From IMG/VR virus record IMGVR_UViG_3300044633_000899, positions 232,331 through 296,330 of that record: DNA of 64,000 nucleotides, one strand, 5' to 3'. The position numbers and the translations under genes were made by a program. Origin of the DNA: a virus. A model generated the notes under the pieces. The model made no database searches and was not told where the DNA came from. It saw nothing but the letters and a program-made list of their open reading frames with translations. Shown one piece after another: positions 43,882 through 52,023 of the stretch (position 1 is its first letter; every line of letters begins with the position of its first letter).

Positions 43882-46299
43882 ATGTCACTAAAAATAATTA
43901 AACGAGATGGGGAGATCGTATCATTTAATCCCCAAAAAATATACAACAGAATTAAAAAATCCGCTAAAGGGTTAAATGTTAACTCTGATGAAATCTTTAT
44001 TAAAGTAATTACATCTGTACCAACAGAAGGTGAAGTAACAACAAAGGAGTTGGACAAGTTGGTATATGAGATTGCTGCGGCGTATACAGGTAGTCACCAC
44101 GACTACTCAAGGTTAGCGGCAACGGTTGCAATATCATCATATCACAAAGAAACAAACCCTAGTTTTACACAAACAATGTTTGAACTTTATGAAGAAGGTA
44201 TTATTAACGATATACTAATTGAAACAATTAAAGAGTATGGTGAAGAAAATATTGACGCAATAATTGAACACGAAAACGATTATAACTTTGATTATTTTGC
44301 TTGGAGATCGTTACAAGAAATGTATTTATTAAAAAAATCAAACGGTAAAACGATTGAAAGACCTCAACATATGTATATGCGTGTTGCATTGTGGACAACC
44401 AATACTTTTGAAGAGGCTGTTGATTATTATAAATCATTGTCAAAACAATTAATTTCCAAAGCAACACCAATTATGATTAATTCTGGAACAAAAGTTCCTC
44501 AATTAGCATCGTGTGTATTACATTATAATAATGCGGATTCAAGACAAGGTCTTTTGGATACATTGACAGATATCTCAACGTTTTCATCTGATGCCGCGGG
44601 GATTGGATTAGCAATGTCTAATATCCGAAGTAAAGAAAGTAGAATATCAACATCTGGTGGTTATGCTGGTGGTTTATTGAAATACCTTAAAATTGTTAAT
44701 GAATCATTAAGATTTTTTAACCAACAAGGTCGTAGACCAGGATCCGCGGCAATTTATTTAGAACCTTGGCATAAGGACATTATTGATTTATTGGAAATCA
44801 AGAAAAACACAGGAGCTGAAGAACTAAGAGCCCGTGATCTATTCACAGCGCTTTGGATACCAGATAATTTTATGGAAGCGGTTAAGAACAATGGTGACTG
44901 GTATTTATTTTGTCCAAGTGATATTATTAAATCTGGGTTAAAACCACTACAAGATACTTATGGTGATGAATATGAAACAAACTATAATAAGGCGGTTAGT
45001 TTAGGTTTAGGTAAAAAAGTTAAGGCACAAGATATATGGTCAAAAATCATTGAATCACAAGTTGAAACTGGTGTTCCTTATTTATGTGCTAAGGATAGTG
45101 CTAATAAAAAAACCAACCATCAAAACATTGGGGTTCTTAAACAATCCAACCTCTGCTCCGAAATTTTCCAAACGACGGATGAGGCAACCACCGCGATTTG
45201 CAGTCTATCATCAATAGTTATAAAGAATTTTATACAAGGGGGTAAATTTAATCACGAGTTATTATTCCAAGAGGTTAGAAAGGTTGTGAGATCGTTAAAT
45301 AAAGTAATTGATATAAACAACTACTCAACAGAAAAGGGTAGAAAGGGTGGTCTAGAACAACGAGCAATTGCTATTGGTGTACAAGGACTTGCGGATGTTT
45401 TTTACTTAATGGATTATATCTTCACATCAGAAGAAGCAAAACGACTTAATAAAGAAATATTTGAAACGATATACTATGGTGCGATTTACGAAAGTAATCA
45501 ACTATGTATTGAGGGTAAATATAAACCATATGACTATTTTGATGGGTCACCGATGTCACAAGGTGTGTTTCAATTTGATATGTGGGGGTTAAATGAGGGT
45601 AGTTTATTTTGGGATTGGTCAACATTAAAAGAAAACGTTATTAAACACGGTATTTGTAACTCACTATTTACTGCTCAGATGCCAGTAGCCTCGTCGGCAA
45701 AAATTACCGGTTCATATGAAATGACAGAACCAGCACATTCCGCAATATTTAATAGACGTGTTGTTGGGGGTGAAATTACGATTGTTAACAAGTATTTAAT
45801 TAATGATTTTGAAAAAATTGGAATATGGTGTGAGGATTTAAAGAATGAAATTATTATGAACGAAGGTTCAGTCCAAAATATCAATTTTAATAATTACCTT
45901 GATCCAGAAGATAAAAATTATATTAAAAAGGTAAAAAGAATTGAACATCTAATACCAAAATATAAAACAATCTGGGAGATATCACAAAAACAACTTATTG
46001 ATATGGCAACAGATAGAGCGCCTTTTATTGATCAATCACAATCAATGAATATCTATATGGCAGACCCAACACTATCAAAAATCACATCATCACATTTTCA
46101 TTCTTGGGAAAGTGGTTTAAAAACATTGTGTTATTATGTTAGAACAAAGGCTATCTCAACTGGGGCGAAACATTTGGCTGTAGACATTACAAAAAGAGAA
46201 ACACCAAAACAGGAACAACCAAAAATAAATTATACAAATATTAATTTACCACCAAAACCCGAAAATTCTGACTTTGAATGTTTTGGATGTTCATCATAA
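43882..46299 (+). CDS. nrdA: Ribonucleotide reductase large subunit (class Ia, R1)
   Basis: An 805-residue R1 subunit. The N-terminal 90 residues are an ATP-cone allosteric domain (LKIIKRDGEIVSFNPQKIY). The active site cysteines are in VPQLASCVLH near 215 and the NLCSEIF motif near 423. The C-terminal redox pair is in FECFGCSS. It makes dNDPs from NDPs with NrdB and supplies nucleotides for phage DNA synthesis. No intein or intron was seen. A hairpin terminator follows and separates it from the late leader-bearing genes. Confidence 0.95.
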   Translation: MSLKIIKRDGEIVSFNPQKIYNRIKKSAKGLNVNSDEIFIKVITSVPTEGEVTTKELDKLVYEIAAAYTGSHHDYSRLAATVAISSYHKETNPSFTQTMFELYEEGIINDILIETIKEYGEENIDAIIEHENDYNFDYFAWRSLQEMYLLKKSNGKTIERPQHMYMRVALWTTNTFEEAVDYYKSLSKQLISKATPIMINSGTKVPQLASCVLHYNNADSRQGLLDTLTDISTFSSDAAGIGLAMSNIRSKESRISTSGGYAGGLLKYLKIVNESLRFFNQQGRRPGSAAIYLEPWHKDIIDLLEIKKNTGAEELRARDLFTALWIPDNFMEAVKNNGDWYLFCPSDIIKSGLKPLQDTYGDEYETNYNKAVSLGLGKKVKAQDIWSKIIESQVETGVPYLCAKDSANKKTNHQNIGVLKQSNLCSEIFQTTDEATTAICSLSSIVIKNFIQGGKFNHELLFQEVRKVVRSLNKVIDINNYSTEKGRKGGLEQRAIAIGVQGLADVFYLMDYIFTSEEAKRLNKEIFETIYYGAIYESNQLCIEGKYKPYDYFDGSPMSQGVFQFDMWGLNEGSLFWDWSTLKENVIKHGICNSLFTAQMPVASSAKITGSYEMTEPAHSAIFNRRVVGGEITIVNKYLINDFEKIGIWCEDLKNEIIMNEGSVQNINFNNYLDPEDKNYIKKVKRIEHLIPKYKTIWEISQKQLIDMATDRAPFIDQSQSMNIYMADPTLSKITSSHFHSWESGLKTLCYYVRTKAISTGAKHLAVDITKRETPKQEQPKINYTNINLPPKPENSDFECFGCSS

Positions 46300-46303
46300 A
46301 ATA

Positions 46304-46334
46304 TAAAAAACCACTAATTAGTGGTTTTTTTTTG
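46304..46334 (+). terminator. Terminator after nrdA
   Basis: Stem AAACCACTAAT with ATTAGTGGTTT and a T run of nine. Confidence 0.85.
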
Positions 46335-46345
46335 TTATAACGATA

Positions 46346-46352
46346 TATTTAT
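46346..46352 (+). promoter_or_regulatory. TATTTAT late-promoter candidate for the leader-bearing gene at 46365
   Basis: CGATATATTTATAAATAAAA, 12 bases before ATG 46365. Confidence 0.6.
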
Positions 46353-46364
46353 AAATAAAAAATT

Positions 46365-47051
46365 ATGAAATTAATTATTACAGAAGAAGAAAAAAATAGA
46401 ATACTTGGTATGCACCAATCGGCAACCTCAAGACAGTATTTAAAGGAAAATACGGGATATGATAGTTCTGGTGGTGCGCCAATAAATGATGGGTCTGGTG
46501 CTTATAATTATTTTATGGGTTTAATAAAAAAAACTGGAAAATTAGATAAAAACACTGCTTGGCTCGGTAAAACGACATATTGGATTGTAACACAACCTTG
46601 GCAAGAAGGAACCGGTACCATTCCTGGAAATTTTGCTTATTTAACAATGAGAGGAATTGTGAAGAGAAATGGTCTTTATTTTGACGTTTCAAATGATAAT
46701 GAATCTATCACAACATTCAAGTTAGGAAAAACAAATGCTGATTCATTTTTGATTGCCGAAACAGCAAATGAAGTTGAAAATTGGTTACCAAACACACAAA
46801 CATTAAAATCACTAGGTGCGGGAACTCCAGGTGGAAATATGGGACTTGTAGGTGGTTTAACAAATTTTAAATCAATGGTTAAAAATTTACCTAATAAGGA
46901 CCTTTTATTAAAAAATTATGTTAATGCGTCAGCTCAACCTAATTTTAAAAATGCAGTACCACAAGATCAGATGGATTTATACACAACATCCGCAACATCC
47001 GTTAAACCAGCAACATCCGTTAAACCAGCAACACCAACAAAACCACAATAA
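46365..47051 (+). CDS. Leader-bearing protein with 'C' type leader (C1)
   Basis: A 228-residue protein starting MKLIITEEEKNRILGMHQSA and continuing to YLKE, where L-K-E at 26-28 is a candidate prohead-protease site. The body contains a compact domain (WIVTQPWQEGTG, FAYLTMRGIVKR, LYFDVSNDNES) of unknown type. The end is a short repeat, TSVKPATSVKPATPTKPQ; the ATPTKP ending is shared with the next two genes. It is followed six bases later by a second C-leader gene. Late promoter and leader suggest an internal capsid protein. Confidence 0.7.
   Translation: MKLIITEEEKNRILGMHQSATSRQYLKENTGYDSSGGAPINDGSGAYNYFMGLIKKTGKLDKNTAWLGKTTYWIVTQPWQEGTGTIPGNFAYLTMRGIVKRNGLYFDVSNDNESITTFKLGKTNADSFLIAETANEVENWLPNTQTLKSLGAGTPGGNMGLVGGLTNFKSMVKNLPNKDLLLKNYVNASAQPNFKNAVPQDQMDLYTTSATSVKPATSVKPATPTKPQ
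47028..47045 (+). repeat. Shared 3' end of three adjacent genes, copy 1
   Basis: The 18 bases encoding ATPTKP are identical at 47028-47045, 47826-47843 and 48355-48372, each just before a stop codon. Confidence 0.8.
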
Positions 47052-47057
47052 AAAATA

Positions 47058-47846
47058 ATGAAAAAATTCTTAATAACAGAAGAAGAAAAATCAAGAATAC
47101 TTGGTATGCACAAAAGTGCAATTGCTAGAGAATTTTTAGGTGAACAAGGAACTCCAGCAGTACCAACAGGTACACAACCAGCACAACAACCAGCAACTCC
47201 AGTAGTCGCGCCGGTAGCCGCAGGAACACAACCAGCACAACAACCGAATCCAACATTGGATCGTTTAAATCAACTTATGGGTACGTCATTACCTCAAAAC
47301 GCAAGAAACGAAGACGTAATTAATGCGTATAAAACATATTTGGGTACAGATATTAATGGTATGGTTGGTAAAACGATTGTTGTGTTTAAAAACGCAAACA
47401 CAGCAAACCCAACAATTTTAGGTTCTACAATTGCTTCTGAATTTATTATTGGATCATTATACTTTAATGGTACTAATACAACCTGGGTTTGGAAAACACC
47501 AATTAAAACTAACTTTAATGAAAGTGACCAAGAGAATAATTACACCGTTACAGATGGCGTTAACGCAATAAGAAAGGGTGTAAGTTTATTCACATTACAA
47601 GGTGGTGCAGTTACAGACTTACAAAACATTGGTTTAGTAAAACAAAGACTAACACCACTTGTTGGTACTTTTGGTATGGTAGCAAAAAATCAGACACCAT
47701 ACTCAAGTTGGGTAACTAAAGCGAACCCACAAAATACAGACACAGGATTTTTTACTATAACACCATTTATTGCCGGCACTGGATCACAATTATCATCAAC
47801 GATTACACCGATTGCGGCAACACCAGCAACACCAACAAAACCATAA
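47058..47846 (+). CDS. Leader-bearing protein with 'C' type leader (C2)
   Basis: A 262-residue protein starting MKKFLITEEEKSRILGMHKS and continuing to FLGE, with L-G-E at 27-29. Residues 30-75 are a Pro/Gln/Ala/Thr-rich flexible region (GTQPAQQPATP and similar). The body from about 75 (TLDRLNQLMGTSLPQNA) has a small domain with WVWKTPIKTNF and GTFGMVAKNQTPYSSW, unlike C1. It ends in ATPATPTKP. Neighbours on both sides share the leader type or the ending. Internal capsid location is inferred. Confidence 0.7.
   Translation: MKKFLITEEEKSRILGMHKSAIAREFLGEQGTPAVPTGTQPAQQPATPVVAPVAAGTQPAQQPNPTLDRLNQLMGTSLPQNARNEDVINAYKTYLGTDINGMVGKTIVVFKNANTANPTILGSTIASEFIIGSLYFNGTNTTWVWKTPIKTNFNESDQENNYTVTDGVNAIRKGVSLFTLQGGAVTDLQNIGLVKQRLTPLVGTFGMVAKNQTPYSSWVTKANPQNTDTGFFTITPFIAGTGSQLSSTITPIAATPATPTKP
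47826..47843 (+). repeat. Shared 3' end of three adjacent genes, copy 2
   Basis: Same 18 bases as at 47028-47045 and 48355-48372. Confidence 0.8.
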
Positions 47847-47861
47847 AAATAAACAATAATA

Positions 47862-47868
47862 TATTTAT
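47862..47868 (+). promoter_or_regulatory. TATTTAT late-promoter candidate for the leader-bearing gene at 47881
   Basis: TAATATATTTATAAATAAAA, 12 bases before ATG 47881, nearly identical to the element at 46346. Confidence 0.6.
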
Positions 47869-47880
47869 AAATAAAAAACA

Positions 47881-48375
47881 ATGAAAAAAATAATTAGATT
47901 AACAGAATCAGATCTTACAAGAATTGTAAGACGTGTGATTAAAGAACAAGGTGTTAGAACTCTTGTACCATTAACAATTTCGGTACCATTTAGAAAAGAC
48001 TCAACAGGTCAAATGGTTTTTGACCCAAATTATCAAGTTAAAATTTTTGCAAAGAATGGTGAAGGGACAGAACAAACTAGTTTGGAAAACTACACAAAAA
48101 TTGTAGGTCTCCAAATAACAAGTGAGTATTTTGTGAATCCAGTTACTAAAAAAGATGCTGCAGGAAATATCGTAGGTTCTTTCTCAATCGGAAATCAAAA
48201 AAACCTTGGAACTTACTTGAAAAACCAAGTAGGAAAAACAACACCTTTTTCGGATCAAAGTATTTCAATAACTATAGGTCAAGTACCTTCTGGTTCAACA
48301 ATAGTATACGGTGGTGGAACAAAATTTGTAATGTACGACACTGGTGCTAAAGTAGCAACACCAACAAAACCATAA
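47881..48375 (+). CDS. Leader-bearing protein with 'B' type leader (B2)
   Basis: A 164-residue protein starting MKKIIRLTESDLTRIVRRV, then IKE at 20-22, almost the same leader as at 13795 and 52024. The body has a beta-rich pattern (PLTISVPFRKDSTGQMVF, YQVKIFAKNGEG, SISITIGQVPSGSTIVYG), resembling a lipoprotein-like or Ig-type fold, but no family is assigned. It ends in AKVATPTKP. It combines the B leader with the same ending as its C-leader neighbours, so leaders, bodies and endings are shuffled here. A terminator follows. Confidence 0.7.
   Translation: MKKIIRLTESDLTRIVRRVIKEQGVRTLVPLTISVPFRKDSTGQMVFDPNYQVKIFAKNGEGTEQTSLENYTKIVGLQITSEYFVNPVTKKDAAGNIVGSFSIGNQKNLGTYLKNQVGKTTPFSDQSISITIGQVPSGSTIVYGGGTKFVMYDTGAKVATPTKP
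48355..48372 (+). repeat. Shared 3' end of three adjacent genes, copy 3
   Basis: Same 18 bases as at 47028-47045 and 47826-47843. Confidence 0.8.
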
Positions 48376-48377
48376 TA

Positions 48378-48406
48378 AAAAAAACCCATCTTTTGATGGG
48401 TTTTTC
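48378..48406. terminator. Bidirectional terminator between convergent genes
   Basis: Stem AAACCCATC with GATGGGTTT flanked by A and T runs on both sides. It can end both the leader-gene transcript and the minus-strand secreted-protein transcript. Confidence 0.85.
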
Positions 48407-48409
48407 ATT

Positions 48410-48826
48410 TTAAGAACCTTTTACAATTATAAAGTCTGAGAATTTGGTTAACTCAATAAAATTATCTGTGTTTGAAAACCAAGTTACTTGTTCGTTATCA
48501 ATATCGGTATTAATAACCATCCAGATGTTATATTCGTCAATTAAAAACTTAACTAAGATAACACCATCTTTATCATCAAAGGTAATTTCACCCTCACTCA
48601 AAACAATGTTGTTTTTGATGTGTGTGAATGACTTGTTTGTTAAATCAATGTTATATGTACTATTAACTTTTCTATATTCATAAACTAAACTGTCGTCATT
48701 AATAAGATTAAAAACACTGGTGTCATAACCATATGTGTCAATAACACCTGACACCTCAATTTTAATAACTTGTGAATTAACAGAAGTTGTAAATAACAGA
48801 CATAAAATAAAAATAATTGTTTTCAT
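48410..48826 (-). CDS. Secreted or periplasmic protein of unknown function
   Basis: A 138-residue protein with a classical Sec signal peptide: MKTIIFILCLLFTTSVNSQV, with likely cleavage after Ser18. There is no lipobox cysteine at that position, so it is probably soluble or envelope-associated rather than a lipoprotein. The mature part is beta-rich and acidic (NIDLTNKSFTHIKNNI, GEITFDDKDGVILVKFLI, NEQVTWFSNTDNF), resembling small Bacteroidota envelope proteins. It has its own host-type promoter element and lies against the surrounding late genes, as host-acting (moron) genes often do. Superinfection exclusion or envelope modification is possible but unproven. Confidence 0.65.
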   Translation of the reverse strand: MKTIIFILCLLFTTSVNSQVIKIEVSGVIDTYGYDTSVFNLINDDSLVYEYRKVNSTYNIDLTNKSFTHIKNNIVLSEGEITFDDKDGVILVKFLIDEYNIWMVINTDIDNEQVTWFSNTDNFIELTKFSDFIIVKGS

Positions 48827-48855
48827 AATGTTTGGGTTTTAAATTATTAATACAT

Positions 48856-48881
48856 CAAAGATATATATATTACTAAAACAA
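48856..48881 (-). promoter_or_regulatory. Host-type promoter element for the secreted protein
   Basis: Minus-strand TATCTTTG at 48856-48863, a perfect TAnnTTTG match, 29 bases before the ATG. The nearest TTG (48879-48881) is only 15 bases upstream of it, so the -33 part is imperfect. Confidence 0.45.
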
Positions 48882-48987
48882 ACGTAAATTTTAACATTTT
48901 TTAACAATTTGTCTTTTATATAAATATTTGAGAATGTTCCAGAACACAACAACATCTTTTTTCTTTATATAAAACAACCAACCATTA

Positions 48988-48994
48988 TATTTAT
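48988..48994 (+). promoter_or_regulatory. TATTTAT five bases before gp25
   Basis: ATTATATTTATTAAAT then ATG 49000. Confidence 0.5.
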
Positions 48995-48999
48995 TAAAT

Positions 49000-49458
49000 A
49001 TGGCAAATGGTGTAACATATGGGATAAATTTTCCTTTTAGAGATTCTTTTAATGGACGTTATTTAGATTTATCTGACACTACGGATGAAGAAATTAGAAC
49101 TGATTTGGTGCATTTATTATTATCCAGAAAAGGAACAAGATATTTTTTACCAGACTTTGGTACGAGATTATATGAATATATTTTTGAACCATTAGACGGG
49201 CCAACGTTTGCTGATGTTGAGTCTGAAATTAGGGATTCTGTTGAAAAATACATACCTGGGATTCAGATTTTAAATATTGAAATTAAAGATGCTTCTGAGG
49301 GTGAAGAAAATAAAGGTACATTTATTAATTCACAAGGTGAACGAGAATATACGGTACAAGGTATTGGTGAAAAAGAACATACGGCAAGAATAAAAATAAA
49401 TTATAGGGTAACAAATCAAGCGTTTGAAAGTACAGATTTTGTTATTATTAATATTTAA
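49000..49458 (+). CDS. 25: Baseplate wedge protein gp25-like
   Basis: A 152-residue baseplate wedge subunit; T4 gp25 has 132. The gp25/lysozyme-like fold signature is GTRYFLPDFGTRLYEYIFEP at 45-64, followed by IRDSVEKYIPGIQILNIEI. It starts the wedge operon and is followed six bases later by gp6. It would nucleate the sheath on the baseplate. Confidence 0.9.
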   Translation: MANGVTYGINFPFRDSFNGRYLDLSDTTDEEIRTDLVHLLLSRKGTRYFLPDFGTRLYEYIFEPLDGPTFADVESEIRDSVEKYIPGIQILNIEIKDASEGEENKGTFINSQGEREYTVQGIGEKEHTARIKINYRVTNQAFESTDFVIINI

Positions 49459-49463
49459 TAATT

Positions 49464-51302
49464 ATGGCAGAGAAAAAGATTTCATATACGGCTAGGGATT
49501 TCCAAACGATTAGAACGGAATTAATAAATTTTACACGAACGTATTATCCAGATTTAATCCAGAACTTTAATGATGCTGGTGTTTTTTCTGTTTTAATGGA
49601 TTTGAACGCGGCGGTAACTGATAATCTACAATTCCAAATAGATAGAAGTATTCAAGAAACGGTATTACAATACGCACAACAAAAATCATCAATTTATAAC
49701 ATAGCAAGAACATACGGATTAAAAATCCCTGGTCAACGACCTTCTGTTGCGTTAACTGATTTCTCAATTACGGTACCAGCGTTTGGTGATAAAGAAGATT
49801 TAAGATATTGTGGTATATTAAGACGAGGATCGCAAGTATCTGGTGCTGGACAACCATTTGAAACTGTTTATGATATTGATTTTGCATCACCATTAAATGG
49901 TGAGGGTTCACCAAATAGACTTAAAATACCAAATTTTGATTCAAACGGTAAAATTTTAAATTATACAATAACAAAAAGAGAGGTTGTTGTTAATGGGACA
50001 ACAAAGGTATTTAAGAGAGTTATTACACCAAATGATGTAAAACCTTATTTTGAATTATTCTTACCAGAAAAAAATGTTTTGGGAATAACAAGTGTTTTAT
50101 TAAAAGATGGTACACAATATACAACAATACCTGAACCACAAGAATTTCTTGGGTTGGATAACAGATGGTATGAAGTTAAAGCGTTGGCCGAAGATAGAGT
50201 GTTCATTGAGGACCCAACAAAGGTATCAGACCAACCTGGTGTTAAAGTAGGTAAATATATCACAACTAACACTAAATTCATTAGTGAATACACACCAGAA
50301 GGTTATCTAAAAATGACATTTGGTGGTGGTAATGTTTCGGCTGAAGAACAATTAAGAGAATTTACAAGAACTGGTAATTCATTTGATTTAAACAAATACT
50401 CAAACAATCTAGCACTAGGTGCTGCGTTAAAGTCAAACTCTACTTTATTTATTCAATATAGAATTGGTGGTGGACAATCAACAAACCTTGGATCAAATGT
50501 GATTACACAGATTGGTACGGTTTCGTTTTTTGTTAATGGACCATCAGAAACGATTAATAAAAGTGTTATTAATACATTAAGATGTAATAACGTGACAGCA
50601 GCAATAGGAGGGGCGAACGCACCAACAACTGAAGACGTAAGACAAATGGTTTCATTTAATTTTGCGGCACAAAACAGAGCGGTAACAATTAATGATTATG
50701 AATCAATAATAAAAACAATGCCATCACAATTTGGTGCACCAGCAAAAGTTGCGATAACTGAAGAAAACAATAAGATAAAAGTTAAAATGTTATCTTATGA
50801 TAGTAATGGTAATTTAACTGATACAATATCAAACACACTAAAAAGTAATTTATCAAATTATTTATCAAACTATAGAATGATAAATGATTATATCTCAATT
50901 GAGAGTGCAAACCCAATTGATCTATCTGTTGATGTTGATGTTGTATTAGACGCGACACAAAACCAAGGTGCTATCATATCAAAATTAATTAATATTGTAA
51001 CAACATTCTTTAGTCCAACAAATAGACAATTAGGACAAAACGTTAACGTATCTGAATTAAGAAGAATTATCCAGAACGAAAATGGAATTGTGAGTATTTC
51101 GGATTTAAGGTTTTTTAATAAGGTTGGGGGTCAGTATTCTTCATATCAGACATCACAAAGGTATTCCGATTTATCAACAAAACAAATTGAATTAATTAAT
51201 GATACGATATTTGCGGAACCAACACAGACTTATCAAGTTAGGTTTCCGAATAAGGATATTAATGTTAGGGTAATAAACTTAAAAACTGTGAATTTTTCAT
51301 AA
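49464..51302 (+). CDS. 6: Baseplate wedge protein gp6-like
   Basis: A 612-residue wedge protein, close to T4 gp6 (660). The N-terminus has YTARDFQTIRTELINF and DLNAAVTDNLQFQIDRS, and the middle has IYNIARTYGLKIPGQRPSV, all typical. A Baseplate_J-type region lies near residues 380-500 (APTTEDVRQMVSFNFAAQNR then AVTINDYE), with a C-terminal VNVSELRRIIQNENGI. It forms the ring of the baseplate with gp25 and gp53. The last gene of this block before an inserted A-family copy. Confidence 0.92.
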   Translation: MAEKKISYTARDFQTIRTELINFTRTYYPDLIQNFNDAGVFSVLMDLNAAVTDNLQFQIDRSIQETVLQYAQQKSSIYNIARTYGLKIPGQRPSVALTDFSITVPAFGDKEDLRYCGILRRGSQVSGAGQPFETVYDIDFASPLNGEGSPNRLKIPNFDSNGKILNYTITKREVVVNGTTKVFKRVITPNDVKPYFELFLPEKNVLGITSVLLKDGTQYTTIPEPQEFLGLDNRWYEVKALAEDRVFIEDPTKVSDQPGVKVGKYITTNTKFISEYTPEGYLKMTFGGGNVSAEEQLREFTRTGNSFDLNKYSNNLALGAALKSNSTLFIQYRIGGGQSTNLGSNVITQIGTVSFFVNGPSETINKSVINTLRCNNVTAAIGGANAPTTEDVRQMVSFNFAAQNRAVTINDYESIIKTMPSQFGAPAKVAITEENNKIKVKMLSYDSNGNLTDTISNTLKSNLSNYLSNYRMINDYISIESANPIDLSVDVDVVLDATQNQGAIISKLINIVTTFFSPTNRQLGQNVNVSELRRIIQNENGIVSISDLRFFNKVGGQYSSYQTSQRYSDLSTKQIELINDTIFAEPTQTYQVRFPNKDINVRVINLKTVNFS

Positions 51303-51309
51303 TATTTAT
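51303..51309 (+). promoter_or_regulatory. TATTTAT four bases before the plus-strand A-family gene
   Basis: CATAATATTTATTGAT then ATG 51314. The four-base gap is the same as in the minus-strand array. Confidence 0.5.
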
Positions 51310-51313
51310 TGAT

Positions 51314-51832
51314 ATGAAAATAATTATAACCGAAAATCAATACAAGTTAATTAAAGAAAACATTTCTTTAAAAGAAAAATTAAAGGACTTAATCAAAAAG
51401 GTTGGTTTTGAATCAATGGTAAGAGTTGTTGGATCCTTGGATAAAACGTTTGAAATCTTTGATGTCAAAGAACCGATGGATTTCTTAAATTTATTTAATG
51501 ATTTGGAATCGGTTCAGAGTGAAGAACGTGAAGATTGGACGTTATATCGTTATAAAAAAGGACATAATTTTATAGTTTACAATAGAAAAAATGATTATGT
51601 TCATATCAATTATGATGAAATTTGGTCAGTTTTAGAAGACAATTTTGGACTTAACTACTCTGAAACACAGAAACTTACAAAGAGATGGTTGGATGAGGTC
51701 TACAATTTAAGGGGAGTCACACCTTATATTTTTGACTTAACATCAACAGGGTTAAGGTTGGATGAGGTCTACAATTTAAGGGGAGTCACACCTCGCGAAA
51801 ATATATCGTTCGATATGTCTCGGATTGGATGA
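51314..51832 (+). CDS. Leader-bearing 'A' family protein (A7), plus-strand copy with repeated end
   Basis: A 172-residue member of the A family, 41 kb from the main array and on the opposite strand. The leader is MKIIITENQYKLIKE, then ISLKEKLKDLIKKVGFESM. Body signatures are VGSLDKTFEIFDV, MDFLNLFNDLESVQSEE, LYRYKKGHNFIVYN and YDEIWSVLEDN. The domain ends in WLDEVYNLRGVTP, and this end is repeated in frame: LRLDEVYNLRGVTPRENI. The stop codon arises inside a third, out-of-frame repeat copy. It lies inside the baseplate wedge operon, between gp6 and a second leader-bearing gene, as an apparent insertion. Confidence 0.75.
   Translation: MKIIITENQYKLIKENISLKEKLKDLIKKVGFESMVRVVGSLDKTFEIFDVKEPMDFLNLFNDLESVQSEEREDWTLYRYKKGHNFIVYNRKNDYVHINYDEIWSVLEDNFGLNYSETQKLTKRWLDEVYNLRGVTPYIFDLTSTGLRLDEVYNLRGVTPRENISFDMSRIG
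51687..51724 (+). repeat. 38-base 3' repeat, copy 1
   Basis: Encodes WLDEVYNLRGVTP. Identical to copy 2 and to the reverse complement at 7902-7939. Confidence 0.85.
51756..51793 (+). repeat. 38-base 3' repeat, copy 2
   Basis: Starts 69 bases after copy 1, in the same frame. The 31 bases between copies 1 and 2 are unrelated to those between copies 2 and 3. Confidence 0.85.
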
Positions 51833-51856
51833 GGTCTACAATTTAAGGGGAGTCAC
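51825..51856 (+). repeat. 3' repeat, copy 3 (32 bases)
   Basis: Starts 67 bases after copy 2 at the same point, so it is out of frame and supplies the TGA stop of A7. Confidence 0.85.
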
Positions 51857-51907
51857 CGTCTATTGTAATATTTCCACAAAAAAGACATTTTTGTGAAACA
51901 ACACCAA

Positions 51908-51958
51908 TCTTTTACTTTTTCACAAACAAGATTATTCTTTGAAAATAGGAAATAAACT
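51908..51958 (+). repeat. 51-base direct repeat flanking the B3 gene, left copy
   Basis: Identical to 52372-52422. It begins TCTTTTACTTTTTCACAAAC and ends GGAAATAAACT. The two copies bracket the B3 gene, its promoter and its terminator. Confidence 0.9.
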
Positions 51959-51989
51959 TAAAAAGTGTAAATTTTTCATAACATCAATA

Positions 51990-51996
51990 TATTTAT
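51990..51996 (+). promoter_or_regulatory. TATTTAT late-promoter candidate for B3
   Basis: CAATATATTTATATTGTAAA, 27 bases before ATG 52024. Confidence 0.5.
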
Positions 51997-52023
51997 ATTG
52001 TAAATAATAAATAAAAAAAAACG

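Noticed and set aside
51687-51856. A true CRISPR array
   Set aside because: The repeats encode the end of the A domain in frame, related paralogs carry synonymous and missense variants of them, there are only three copies, and no cas gene or leader is seen. Kept as a finding for its geometry only.
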